Source: Asparagopsis taxiformis
Taxonomy: Eukaryota > Rhodophyta > Florideophyceae > Bonnemaisoniales > Bonnemaisoniaceae
Reading direction: 5' to 3'
Length of the DNA stretch: 64,000 bases
Assembly: GCA_030407315.1 (NCBI GenBank)
Contig: JALQPE010002070.1
Location: 186,001 to 250,000, forward strand
The notes under the pieces were generated by a model that had not been told where the DNA came from, did not search any database, and saw nothing but the letters and a program-made list of their open reading frames with translations. The position numbers and the translations under genes are program-made. Every line of letters starts with the position of its first letter. Within the stretch, counting starts at the first letter, position 1. Of the stretch, positions 47,766 through 57,813 are shown piece after piece.

Positions 47766-49895
47766 TTACACAAAACGATGCAATGATAGATGACTACTTC
47801 TGTCATCCACTCGAAACTCACCTGCCATGAGCGCCTTCGGCCCCCCTAATCGCATTGCAGCTTCCGTGAAGCTCGACCATGTCGATCCAAGCAGTAACTT
47901 CGACCTGGCCAACACTAGAAGATCAGCCATAGCAAACTTTTCGCATTGAGCGCCTCGGTCATCGCACGCGCGTTCGATGTACAGGATTGTTTCATTGGAA
48001 AACTTGTCTTCCAGAATTTTCAACACCTCAACCGTGTCACTCGCAATGAAAAACCTGTTGACCGTGTTGTTTCTTAGCAACATCGACATCTCATCCACAA
48101 AGCTCGTATACTTTGTGGTTGCACGCCACTTGTCCAGAAGCTGCGCATCCTCTTTGTTGTACAAATCCCGATTGTTTTCGACACCAGGAATATCGTTATC
48201 TAAACCACGGTTGCGAATGTGAACACCACCGACATTCTGCATGCCTTTGTTATATGTGGCTGCAGCAAGCGCTTCAATGTCTGTACAGACTTGTAACGAT
48301 CGAATTTGCTCATTTTCAGATTCCCACGAAGTCGCATCAGACTGCATGATTGCTGATGATTTAAAATACATATGTTTAGATGCGTTGTTCAGTATTTCCT
48401 TTCCAACCTCTTCCTTCAGCATGTAGTTATAGAAATCAAACGAGTCCCACACAGCTTCATACGATTTGTACGACGCCAGAGGCCACTTGACTTTGAAACG
48501 ATCCACAACAGCAAAAGGTGCGGTAGATTCGTTAAAAATATCCGAGAAGAGTCCACCGAAATGCACGTCCTTCTCCCATATCACAATCGGTTCGCGATTC
48601 GTCGCCGCTGCAAACGCCAACCCGCTGCCCATCACTCGAAGACGATTCCCCAATCCGCTCTGTACATGTATCATGATCACACGCGGCCGAACGTTCCTGT
48701 TGATCACCTCGTCCACATTGGCCCTTGCTTTACGGTCATTCATATTTTTCAAAAGTCTCTCTAGCATTTTTGTCTTCATGCAACCAATCACACCCCATGG
48801 GATTTCAAAGTCGTCACGCAGTCGTCTCCCTAGTGCTGTACGCCACGTCTCTTCGATTTCATCATCGCCAACAAGCGTAAATAAGTCTGGAGGGACGTAT
48901 GTCGCAACCAAACGCGACTTGTTGTCATCAATAGGCTCATATACTGACCCGCGACTACGCGACGTCCATGGATCATTCAACTGTTCCAGCACAAGTGAAT
49001 TGAGATCAATCTGGGCTCGTGGGAATTTGACACCCTCCTGTGCACGACTTGCGTCTTCATGTCCAATATGAGAGACATGATCATAGCTGACATTACGCCT
49101 CTTGAGACCAGTAGAAACCAGGCGACGGTAAAGGTCTTCATCATCGTAACCATAGGTGCGTATACGTTCATCATAACCACCGACATTCCAGAAATTACGC
49201 TGCGAAACGAGCAAAGCGCCATTCAGATGCATTTCATTTGCATCGCGCGCGTTGATGTAATAGCCAGTATAGAAGAACGGCTGCGTCGCAGACAGCTTGT
49301 GACTAACAATGGCCTCGGGCGACAGGACATAATCACAGTCCACCTTGAAGACGACATCATAGGTGGCTCTACTGAACGCCAAATTGTACGCACGCGACAG
49401 CACCCAAGCGCTCTCATCCTCCACGCGGACAATGCGCAAAGGGGGGCTGGAGACATTGGCAGACTTGAGGATATTGGACACGAGCGGATGCAAGGGAGGA
49501 GCGGAGGACCAGTCCACAATAAGAATTTCAGCGGCGGACTCGACAGCTATCCAGGAGGCGAGCGCCTCGCGCAGCATGGGGTGTCTGTTTGAGCACGAGG
49601 CGACAATGGAGACTCCATGACGGACGGCTGTGTATGCTGGACGAATGCGTGGAATAGACTCGATACGGGCGGGTGCCTTGACGACGAGTATGACGACGAG
49701 GAGGAAGACAGCGGCGGCGGCCACGAGGAGATCACGACGGAGGGTGGGAAACGAGGTGGAGGATGAGTGAGAGGGGGCTGTGGTATGGAGCAGAGACTGG
49801 TCAGAGTGGTCGTAGTCAGGGGCATGCATTGGGAGTCGTGGCAGGGAGGCTGAGAAGCGTTGCGGTCGCTTGGGGAGGCGAAGAGGGGCGACCAT
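47766..49895 (-). CDS. Fused glycosyltransferase: GT27/GT7-like plus fucosyltransferase-like
   Basis: Type II membrane protein of 709 residues with a signal anchor at ~55-72 (LLVAAAAVFLLVVILVV). The first lumenal domain (~95-290) is GT-A: VSIVASCSNRHPMLREAL, VFKVDCDYVLSPEAI with the D-x-D metal site, and FWNVGGYDERIRTYGYDDED, the pattern of GT27/GT7C and chondroitin-synthase-like enzymes. The second domain (~385-709) has VQSGLGNRLRVMGSGLAFAA and, near the end, NRFFIASDTVEVLKIL and LGSTWSSFTEAAMRLGG, typical of GDP-fucose-dependent (O-/alpha-1,6-) fucosyltransferase folds; GGVHIRNR may be the Arg-containing donor site. So one protein would add two sugars. A GTGAGT close to the stop could be a donor of an unseen 3' intron, so the last ~15 residues are uncertain. 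Confidence 0.75.
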   Translation of the reverse strand: MVAPLRLPKRPQRFSASLPRLPMHAPDYDHSDQSLLHTTAPSHSSSTSFPTLRRDLLVAAAAVFLLVVILVVKAPARIESIPRIRPAYTAVRHGVSIVASCSNRHPMLREALASWIAVESAAEILIVDWSSAPPLHPLVSNILKSANVSSPPLRIVRVEDESAWVLSRAYNLAFSRATYDVVFKVDCDYVLSPEAIVSHKLSATQPFFYTGYYINARDANEMHLNGALLVSQRNFWNVGGYDERIRTYGYDDEDLYRRLVSTGLKRRNVSYDHVSHIGHEDASRAQEGVKFPRAQIDLNSLVLEQLNDPWTSRSRGSVYEPIDDNKSRLVATYVPPDLFTLVGDDEIEETWRTALGRRLRDDFEIPWGVIGCMKTKMLERLLKNMNDRKARANVDEVINRNVRPRVIMIHVQSGLGNRLRVMGSGLAFAAATNREPIVIWEKDVHFGGLFSDIFNESTAPFAVVDRFKVKWPLASYKSYEAVWDSFDFYNYMLKEEVGKEILNNASKHMYFKSSAIMQSDATSWESENEQIRSLQVCTDIEALAAATYNKGMQNVGGVHIRNRGLDNDIPGVENNRDLYNKEDAQLLDKWRATTKYTSFVDEMSMLLRNNTVNRFFIASDTVEVLKILEDKFSNETILYIERACDDRGAQCEKFAMADLLVLARSKLLLGSTWSSFTEAAMRLGGPKALMAGEFRVDDRSSHLSLHRFV

Positions 49896-50571
49896 GGAGA
49901 GTCATGGGCTTTTATAAAGGGGTGCAGCTCAAGTGGGTGAAGTGTCAGATATCAGTTGGATATAGTAATCGTTGGTGACGGTAGATATGGCGAGAGACAG
50001 GATCGCAGGGCAGGCGCGCTGGATCATGCATGGTGTGTGCTTACGTGAGGCGTGTAGAAGCGGTGCTGGTCCATTGCACATTTCGGCCTTTCCAGCCCTT
50101 CAGAGCGCTCATCGCCGTTACCACCATCGCGGGCAACGGTCCATGCTTACGCTTTGATTCGCTCCGCTCCTGACACTTGTGTTTCAAACAATCACCGTCC
50201 ATAATTGGTTCTATTTCAGAGCACAAATCCATAATTGTTCACCTTTCATTGGCTGATTAACACCCAACACTCCATCTCATGTCCCGACTGATCAGTACAC
50301 TGTCATCAATCATCAGCGACTTACACATTGTGATGAGCCAGTCGTATTTCGACTTTTTCAAATCGGTACAAAATTTTCCCAATTGTTTCTCAATCTACCG
50401 CACCACACTCCCACTCGTTGCATCTCACCAGCGCGACCTGCAATCCCACCCTCTCCTGCACCGGTGCCAAACCTCACCACAAACACTTTGAACCTAAAAC
50501 CCTTGTCGATCTGCCCCGATGCACACTTCCCGCCACATTCCTTCCCATCCCGCGATCACACTCCCTTCATC
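49896..50571. other. Intergenic, divergent 5' regions
   Basis: The 676 bases hold flanks of the fused glycosyltransferase (-) and the nuclease (+). The frame upstream of the nuclease start is Pro/Ser-rich and treated as leader. No RNA gene or repeat is seen. Confidence 0.45.
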
Positions 50572-51247
50572 ATGGGCAAGTGTTTCTCCAAAGAAAACGT
50601 AGAGGCCGCCGCCAACGTAGTGCAAGGTATTGCATCCGCCCTCGACCAATCTCAACAACCATCCGATGCATCCCAACCGCCCGCACCGCACCCACAGCCG
50701 GACGGCAGCATCGAGCCCACCTCTCCCAAGGTCAAATACATCATTCAGAACGCCTGGGTCTTTAAAATGCCCGATGGAGATACCTTTACATGCGAACACA
50801 TGGACAATGCCGGTGAGAAAACAACATCCCGTGTGCGCATCATGGCCATCGATTGTCCGGAATCCAAGCAAAACTTTGGGTACGTCTTCTATTTCTCCTG
50901 TATTTCCTCTCGGTCGTCGTGCTCTATCTAACCATCCCCATGCCTCGCGTAGACAGGAAGCCCGTGAGATTGGCGAAAAAATGGTATTTCGTACCCATGT
51001 CACCTTACATGTGCACGATACAGATCGTTACGGCCGAATCGTTGCAGATGTCGTCACAAAAGATGGTCAAAACTACGGCTGTGAGATGCTTCGACAAGGA
51101 GCCGCTTGGCACTACAAGGCCTACGATCGCCGTGAAGAATATGCGCAGCTTGAACAGGAAGCTCGCCAGGCCGGCATCGGTCTTTGGTCCTACCCGAGGC
51201 CACAGGAGCCGTGGGAATATCGTCGCAGAATACGCGAGAACAATTAA
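50572..51247 (+). CDS. Lipid-anchored staphylococcal-nuclease-like protein (two exons)
   Basis: Exons are inferred at 50572-50879 and 50953-51247 with a 73-nt intron (GTACGT donor, CGCGTAG acceptor); joining gives NFGQEAREIGEKMVF, the normal SNase junction, and a 200-residue protein. The N-terminus MGKCFSKEN fits N-myristoylation at Gly2 with a palmitoylation site at Cys4, like plant Ca-dependent nucleases of the plasma membrane. The SNase/thermonuclease fold has DGDTFTCEH, RVRIMAIDCPESKQNFG, DTDRYGRIVADV and LRQGAAWHYKAY; the catalytic Arg-Glu-Arg set appears present (Arg in RVRIM, Glu in PESKQ/QEAR, Arg in DRYGR). A low-complexity Pro/Gln stretch (~30-60) links anchor and domain. It ends 18 bases from the stop of the convergent neighbour. 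Confidence 0.87.
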
Positions 51248-51265
51248 ATTGTCCCAAATTGCATT

Positions 51266-52012
51266 TTACCGCTTCTTCTTTCGTTCCATATCCGATAAAC
51301 GCTCTTCCAACTCTTTCATCTTCAACGATACGCTCAGTCGCTCTTCCAGCTTTTCTACTTTGTCTTCTACAGACTTGAGTCGCTCTTCCAATTTGGATGT
51401 TGAAGCATTTACCGCTCCAGTGCCTACGACTGCACCTGCATTGCCTGCACCCGTGACATTGCCGCCCACATTTCCCATACCGCCTCCCATTTGACCCATC
51501 CCACCTCCCATCTGACTCATCCCGCCCCCCATTTGACCCATCCCACCTCCCATCTGACCCATTCCGCCCCCCATCTGCCCCATTCCGCCACCTATCCCAC
51601 CCATGCGTCCTCCTGCACCAGCGGGTGTTAAGCCAATCCCAAATCCAAAACCGGCCCCGACCCCGCAGCCAACCCCAGTCTTCGTTCCCGGAAACTTCCT
51701 GGTAATAGTCCTCAGGATATTCATGATTTGGTATCCACCTGGTAATTGGCGCAAAAAGTCGATATTTCCAGCCTCCCCACCGATAGGCAACATCGGACCC
51801 TTGATTACTCCCACCCCACACCCGACTCCAACGCCAGGTCCGAATCCACTCTTCAGACATACAGGTCCAACACACAAGAACGTTCTGCTGAACATGCTCA
51901 TGATCCTATCCGGATGCAGTTCCCGGCCGGCAATTCGAATCGGTCCGCCCATCGATCCAGCACCCGCCGTCGCTGCGCCCGCACCAGCTCCCATTCCTCC
52001 TTGGCTCTGCAT
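51266..52012 (-). CDS. Gly/Met-repeat protein with C-terminal coiled coil
   Basis: With the ATG at 52012 the protein has 248 residues. After a Gly/Ala leader comes a ~90-residue region holding two Gly-rich GCGVG blocks: FGPGVGVGCGVGVIKGP and TGVGCGVGAGFGFGIGL. This recalls a small family of plant proteins (cadmium-induced AS8-like) with the same G-x-G-C-G-V-G signature, whose role is unknown. A tandem array of six GGGMGQM units follows, encoded by 21-bp repeats, and then a charged coiled coil (LEERLKSVEDKVEKLEERLS) to a basic end. The longer frame to 52087 adds residues without content. The protein may self-assemble through the coiled coil; function unknown. Confidence 0.65.
   Translation of the reverse strand: MQSQGGMGAGAGAATAGAGSMGGPIRIAGRELHPDRIMSMFSRTFLCVGPVCLKSGFGPGVGVGCGVGVIKGPMLPIGGEAGNIDFLRQLPGGYQIMNILRTITRKFPGTKTGVGCGVGAGFGFGIGLTPAGAGGRMGGIGGGMGQMGGGMGQMGGGMGQMGGGMSQMGGGMGQMGGGMGNVGGNVTGAGNAGAVVGTGAVNASTSKLEERLKSVEDKVEKLEERLSVSLKMKELEERLSDMERKKKR
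51482..51600. repeat. 21-bp tandem repeat encoding GGGMGQM
   Basis: About six degenerate copies of a 21-bp unit (plus-strand core CCCATCTGACCCATCCCACC) lie inside the Gly/Met-repeat gene. Copies differ mostly at synonymous positions, with one Gly-to-Ser and one terminal Asn-Val variant, so the array is not brand new. The frame is kept. Confidence 0.85.
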
Positions 52013-52294
52013 CGTTCCTGCTGTTTGACGATGTGGCCCATGCAACGCAGACTGCCACTTGGCGTTGATGTGAATTCTCAATCGCACACAAATATATACG
52101 TGCTCGACGGCAGCAACGCAGCAATCACCGGCTCAAATGTCATTGAGCTCCAACACGTCAAAAAATATGCATTATTTACACAATTTCATTTTCGCTTTAA
52201 TAATCCCAGTTGGTATAGAAAACGTGGAGAGGTCGTCAGCAAACCGTATTGCCTTGGCGAGTAACACGTCGTCCGAGCCGGTATAACTTGTGTC

Positions 52295-53693
52295 ATGGCG
52301 ATCAACGGAACGGAAACACTGGCTCTAGCTGACCAGAATCTGCTGGGTGTGGAGCAGGATCTAACAAGGGATGGTTCCCTCCTGAAGAAGATTACTGTTC
52401 TGGGCGAGGGAGAGGAAGCCGGTCGAGGTGCTAAAGTATCCATCAGATATTCCCTACGCCTGGCTGATGGAGACAACCAACTTCCGTTTGATTCGTCTGA
52501 AAAACGACCCAATGGCGTTCTTGAATTCACCCTCGGTCGGAAAAAAGTTATACCCGCTTTGGAGCTGTTAGCGCAGAGCATGGCGTTGGGAGAAAAATGT
52601 GAAGCTACTGCGGCAGCTCCTTATGCATTTGGTGCAAAAGGTTTAAAGCGGAAGGGTGTGCCACCAAATTCATCAATCGTTCTGTCTGTTGAAATGGTGA
52701 ACTTTGTAAGGGGAGAAAAAAGCAAATCAATGTCTGAGATGAGCCCTGATGAGCTGTTTGAGCAAGCAAAGTCATGCAAAGAAATTGGAAATACCTTGTT
52801 CAAGGAATTCAAATATGAGAAAGCCATGGCGCAATATAGCCAGTGCATTCGGTACCTCGCCAATGTATATTACAAGCCCAGTGCTGCAGAGCCAGATGCG
52901 AATATCCCACCTGTTGCGAAGCCTCCTTCGGAAGCACCTGCTGACGTATCGACGACCAATGGTGACGTAGAACAACCGCCCTCAGAAGAAGGTTTCCAAG
53001 AGGCACAGATTGTTGATGAAGATTCCGAGCGCAAAGAAGAGGAGGAAGAAAAGCAACCCGATGGGAACCAGCAAGAAGATGACAGGGAAAGTGAGCAAAA
53101 GCCGAATGGTGAGACAAACGGGCAAGAGCAAACTGATGCAGCAAGTGAACAAGATGATGAAGAAACCGAGCAGGAGAAAAGCGGTGAGGTAAATGGTACA
53201 GAGGCAAGTGAAGAAAAGAATGAAGTGAATGGGCAAGAGGAGACGGATGAGTCAAGTGGTCCAGAGGAGAAAGAAGTTATGGCACTGCATATAGCAACTC
53301 TGAATAACATGTCCCTTTGTTTTGTGAAGCTCGAAAAACATAAGCGTGCTGTGGAAAGTGCAAGCCTCGCTTTGAAGATGGATGCAGGCAGTGCAAAGGC
53401 TCTGTATTATCGGTAAGTTTGATATTTATTGACAATGACTTTAACGGCTTTACTCGAGTAGAAACATGCTAACCGCGAAGTGTCAATATGATGACCTTTT
53501 GAATTGTGTTTTGCGTAGTGGACGAGCACAAGTTGCTCTCGGGGAATGGGAAAAGGCACGGAGGGACTTTGTCGCGGCACAGAAAATCCAACCTAGTAAC
53601 ATCGGGATCCGTATGGAAATCCAGAAGCTAGACAAGAAGGAGAAACAATTTGCGCAGAAAGAAAGAAGACAAGCAGCGGCAATGTTTGCCTAA
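52295..53693 (+). CDS. FKBP-type PPIase with TPR domain and acidic insert (two exons)
   Basis: Exons are inferred at 52295-53412 and 53519-53693, intron 106 nt (GTAAGT donor, TGCGTAG acceptor); joining restores ALYYRGRAQVALGEWEKAR, a TPR helix pair, and a 430-residue protein. Residues ~30-135 form an FKBP domain (GRGAKVSIRYSLRLADG, GVLEFTLGRKKVIPALELL, CEATAAAPYAFG), possibly weak as an enzyme because several active-site aromatics are not evident. TPR repeats begin at ~150 (AKSCKEIGNTLFKEFKYEKA) and resume at ~325 after a ~130-residue Glu/Asp/Gln/Asn-rich insert with degenerate NGQEETD-like units. Such FKBP-TPR proteins are HSP90 co-chaperones (FKBP38/52 type). No leader or C-terminal membrane span is seen. 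Confidence 0.87.
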
Positions 53694-53802
53694 GGTATAC
53701 GCAAGTATATGTATGTAGCGCTGACTGTAGTCATATAAAATGGTATAAAGTCGTGCCGTACGTGCATTTGTAAAGATCGAACAGATCATTTCAAGAAAAG
53801 CA

Positions 53803-54021
53803 TCATTGCATTGCATCGGACGCATTGGCTGCCTGCTCTTCCCTTGCTAGGCGAGCTGTCAAGGCTTGTCGACCCTCGCGGATGATTCGCGCATTTTCCA
53901 TGAGAATTTTGATGCGCTTTTTGTCGTTGCGCTTTCTCGTCTGGGTGTACTTGAGGTTTACGGGAAATCGATTGCGGCCGTCCATAACGAGCTGCGTGGC
54001 TCGGAACACCCCTCTGAACAT
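53803..54021 (-). CDS. Small basic hypothetical protein
   Basis: A 72-codon frame with ATG at 54021 encodes a Lys/Arg-rich, probably helical protein (MFRGVFRATQLVMDGRNRFP at the start, then RKRNDKKRIKILMENAR). Its composition and lack of low complexity look more protein-like than the overlapping frames on either strand. A stop lies six codons upstream, so any longer protein would need an upstream exon, which I could not place. Size and charge would suit an organellar ribosomal or assembly protein, but I recognise no family. It is tail-to-tail with the FKBP-TPR gene. Confidence 0.35.
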   Translation of the reverse strand: MFRGVFRATQLVMDGRNRFPVNLKYTQTRKRNDKKRIKILMENARIIREGRQALTARLAREEQAANASDAMQ

Positions 54022-55741
54022 CCAGTCGAGATTGTGTTAAAGCGCGGTAGAAGTCTTCAAGTTGTCGTTCCGATTTCACTCGCCAGGTGCGTTGGAGCAG
54101 ATGTGAAACGAGAGTAGAAGCAACTGACGAGACTGACAGAGTTGTTTGGAAGATCACGCTGACTGGGGAAGACTTGCAGCGCACGGCGGTGTCGTGATTG
54201 GTGCAAAATGCTGCCCGCCGTTGGACGATCAGAAGCTCAATTAGTGGTCGACTGTTTGACTGTGGAAAAAGTAGGAAATTCCACCATTTTTCAATTCAGA
54301 ATTTTGAAAATAACAAAGCCGCTATGTTTATATAGGTAGATAGATATACGAGTCAGGTTTGTAACAGCAGCGGTAACATACACCAGAAAAAATGCTGTCA
54401 TGCGCATGTCAAAACATACGAGTTGTAACTGGACGGCATCGGGGTCATGCCAAGAATAACCTGTTCCGTCGGGCAGGTACGATGAGGAAGGAAGTCGCAA
54501 CGGATCGGTAAGCAGATATGACCAAGAGTTTACACACGTTCAAGACATCGAGACGAAAAAATGTGAGCTAAATAGTGTTACGTGTACTGCGTGGCGGGGT
54601 GCTCATGTTTGTGAATCGCAAGAAGAATCTGCGCGGCATTCAGGTCGGAACAAGTTTTTGTTTGAGCACCAACTCTGAGCGGGACAAGCAAATTGAAACG
54701 CCTAATTATGCAGCATAGGTTTTATTTATAATATCATAAAACATTCGAAAGGTGACTGCCACTGTTAGCCAATGAGATGTCAGCGACGGTGCTGTTGAAG
54801 ATGTGCAGGAGTTGTCATAAAAGGATCGTCATGACGATGCAGCGCTGCAATCGACGATGGGGCGGGGATGGCCATCGTGTGTCGAATACGTCACCTGTTT
54901 GAAAAAGCGTGCGGTACACGATTTGCAGCCCTGAGCGCCTGTGAGGACGTCGCTCGGCCGAGTCAACGCGGCACAGAGATGTTTGTGTGTGCACGGGAAA
55001 AGCTTGGCTGGAGCGTGCACGGTGCAAGAAGAACGCGCAGAGGTAGTCTAGCACAACCAGTAAGCGGGCGACGGCGGCGCCCAACGGGCGGGGTCACGGA
55101 GCGGTAGCCAATGAACGGCGCTGTTTCTCAAATTGCATGGAGGACTACGGTGGGCGCCTGTGATGCGTTCCACAAGCGTTCCATTGACAGTTTTGCAATG
55201 TTGTTCAACGCCGCGTGCAGGCCTCGTCAGGCTTACAGACAGATCTAAGGTTAGGTGGCACAACGGCGGTCACGTTTTCATAGATGTCGAGTGGTGCGAG
55301 AATAACGGAAAATTTACACGTCGCAGTTATCATTTGTATCGCCCGCAGCGTTCCATAGGCGGTTGGAACGTACACAACTTGATTTGCCACCATCCATCCG
55401 AGGGTAGCAAGATTCCTTTTTGTCGTTCCCCATCGTCGGTTCCAGTTATCTGCAATTTCCAACCATTGATCTCCGTCGACGAGTGCTGCACGCGCGCCTG
55501 ATACCGCCGCACCACAGGTTGAAACAGATTTCTGTCCACCGTCCAACCATTGCCCGTCGTGACTCGCACTGTCTATATCTCCAATGCATTCGATTCGACT
55601 TTTCATTCGTCCACTTATCACACCAAACCGCACTTCACTGCTTCAACTTCTATATATTCTTCAAATACCATCCACACCAACCACTACCATGCGCCCGCCT
55701 GCACTCCTGCTCCTCGCCACCTCCACTATTCCATATCCAAC
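54022..55741. other. Long intergenic region upstream of MFS gene
   Basis: The 1.7 kb has no supported gene. The longest frame, minus 55205-55633 (ATG at 55606), overlaps plus-strand frames, has no domain and covers the presumed 5' leader of the MFS gene; it is not called. A GC-rich patch lies near 55030-55120. No RNA gene or repeat is recognised. Confidence 0.4.
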
Positions 55742-57421
55742 ATGCCGCGCGTCCGCGACTTGAACTTACTGTCCAACTGTGCCCTCATGCTTTTGGCAGG
55801 GGCGATACGCGCAATCGGTGTATTCACTAATGCCATTGATGAAGCAGCACCCAATGGCCAGCCTTTGGGCAATACATGGGCTTCGTCCATGGGTATCATG
55901 GCCGTTGTCTTTGCTCCTGTGATGTTCCTCGCAGGTCTTTATATTGACAATGGGAAGCTTACCTCACCCTCCGAAAAATTGCCCTTCGGACAGTCCAAAA
56001 CGCATCGCATTCGTATCTTATCCTACGTAGCCTCCGCCAGTTTTGGTCTTCTCGCATTGGCCGGCGTGGCTGTTGAACATGGAAGTGCATCATTGTTATT
56101 ATTTTCTGCAACAATGCAATCCGTTCCTGTTGGAATATGTACGTATTCAGTTTTGATTGCTGGTATCGATATTAATGTGCCGTGTGACTGACCATTCATC
56201 ACTTTTCGCTCGACAGACTATGTGCTCACTGTTGAAGTACTTGCTGCCTGGATGCCGAAACGACAGGGACTAGCCGTTGGTTGCTGTCAGATGGCTTACG
56301 GCTTTGGTCCGGTCTTGTTCAGTCCTATCTTCACGGCCTTCCTAACCGTTATTGGATGCGTGAATGCATTGTACACTGCAGCAATCCTTTTAAGTGTTTT
56401 GGGTTTCACTTGTACCTACTTCCTCGAATGGCCATCTTCTATTGCCGATGACACCAGCGGTCAAAACGGAAATAATTTGGAGCCGTACTCGCAGGGTGTG
56501 AAGATCCCGTGGCGGAGATTCCCATTTTTGCTCCCCTTTTGGAATTACATGATCACTGTGTTCATGACGCAACTAGCATATGCGTTCTATCCTTATTTCT
56601 TCGAGATCGGCCTCACCTTCAAGCAACCCATGTATAAGCTTGTGAATTCATTCCAAGTTGCAAACCTGCTTGGAACATTTGCACGCCTTGCTGCAGGCGT
56701 TTTGGCGGATCGGATGGGCTGTGGATGGGGACCACTATATTCAGGAGCGAAGAATCTGATGCTAATTCTGCTTGTGATGCAGTCTGCCGCTTGTTTACTG
56801 CTTGCATCGTGGTCAAATTCTAATAATTTCACCGGCTTTTCTGCTTGCGTCGGAATAATGTTTATTGTTTTCGGCGGTGGCTCCTGTGACGCTGTTGTAC
56901 TGGCTAGAGATATGTTTAGCCCTGCCAACAGTGCGATTGTATTTGGGATCGGAGCGGGCTTTACTATTGGGCTTGGGGAAGCATTTTCGTCTGCATTGAT
57001 GGCACGTGTCGAGTCATGGATGTCTGTGGCGGCAGTGAAGGAACCGGGCTCCTATAATACGTTCTACCTAATGTCTGCATTGTTTAGTTTCTGCGGATTC
57101 CTTGCGTGTCTGTTTGTTGAACGGTGCGAGGAAGCATTCGAGATTCCCTGTTCGGATGGAACCACGACGGTACTTGTCGACAGCTCACTGGTAACAGTTC
57201 CGACAGCATCTCATTATCCGCCAGACGTTGAATCGAAAGCACTGGACATTCCGGGTAGCGATGATGAAGACGATCACTATGAGGTTACGAGGGTACAGTC
57301 GTTCTCATTCAGGACACCATCATATGTACCGGTACAGAGAATAGACGGTGGGGACAGCCCCGCGACGCCGTTTGGAACTACAGCAGGATTTATCAAGGAG
57401 TCGCTTTTCGTGTCGGTGTGA
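55742..57421 (+). CDS. Major facilitator superfamily transporter (two exons)
   Basis: Exons are inferred at 55742-56138 and 56217-57421, intron 78 nt (GTACGT donor, GCTCGACAG acceptor); joining gives VPVGIYYVLTVEVLAAWMPK and a 533-residue protein with about twelve hydrophobic spans. Between spans 4 and 5 is WMPKRQGLAVGCCQMAYGFG, the D/K-R-x-G-x-A-x-G pattern common in monocarboxylate or oxalate/formate-type MFS proteins. A hydrophilic ~100-residue C-terminal tail follows the last span (starts RCEEAFEIPCSDG, contains TRVQSFSFRTPSY). The same tail occurs in the partial gene at the right edge, so it is a conserved feature of a local paralogue pair. Substrate unknown. Confidence 0.82.
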
Positions 57422-57813
57422 TGGAAGGCTCAGGTGGAATGGAGGAGAAAGATGTTCGGCAGAAACTCAAGTGCTAGACGCCGTTTCAATCCATTTTTGT
57501 TGACGTTGGCATAAATGCAGTGTCTCCCCGGCCTATTCGAGGCGGCGAGTTGCAACGGCGTCAGGTGAAGCGAAACAAGACAATACATTATAGGACCAGT
57601 GTACAGATGTCGGTGGTTAGATTCGGAGGAGATTGGGGAATTTGGCGACACTATTGTTTTCCTCCACTGAGTATGCTCCACGTTTTAGACAGACATCCGG
57701 CAATCAGATTCAAAGTTATATTTTCATGCACGACGCATAGATATGGTATATGTGCCCTTGGAGGACGTTGGCCAGACGTAACGCCCACCTAGTCAATTTA
57801 TTATAACCAAGGC
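57422..57813. other. Intergenic between MFS and PUS1-GALK genes
   Basis: The 392 bases separate two plus-strand genes. No open frame with content, RNA gene or repeat is seen. Confidence 0.45.

Noticed and set aside
47766..47830. 3' intron at GTGAGT near the end of the fused glycosyltransferase
   Set aside because: Donor is plausible, but no downstream exon could be recognised, so the open frame is kept.
55205..55633. Minus-strand ORF of ~142 codons upstream of the MFS gene
   Set aside because: Overlaps the probable 5' leader of the MFS gene and plus-strand frames; no domain or homologue recognised.
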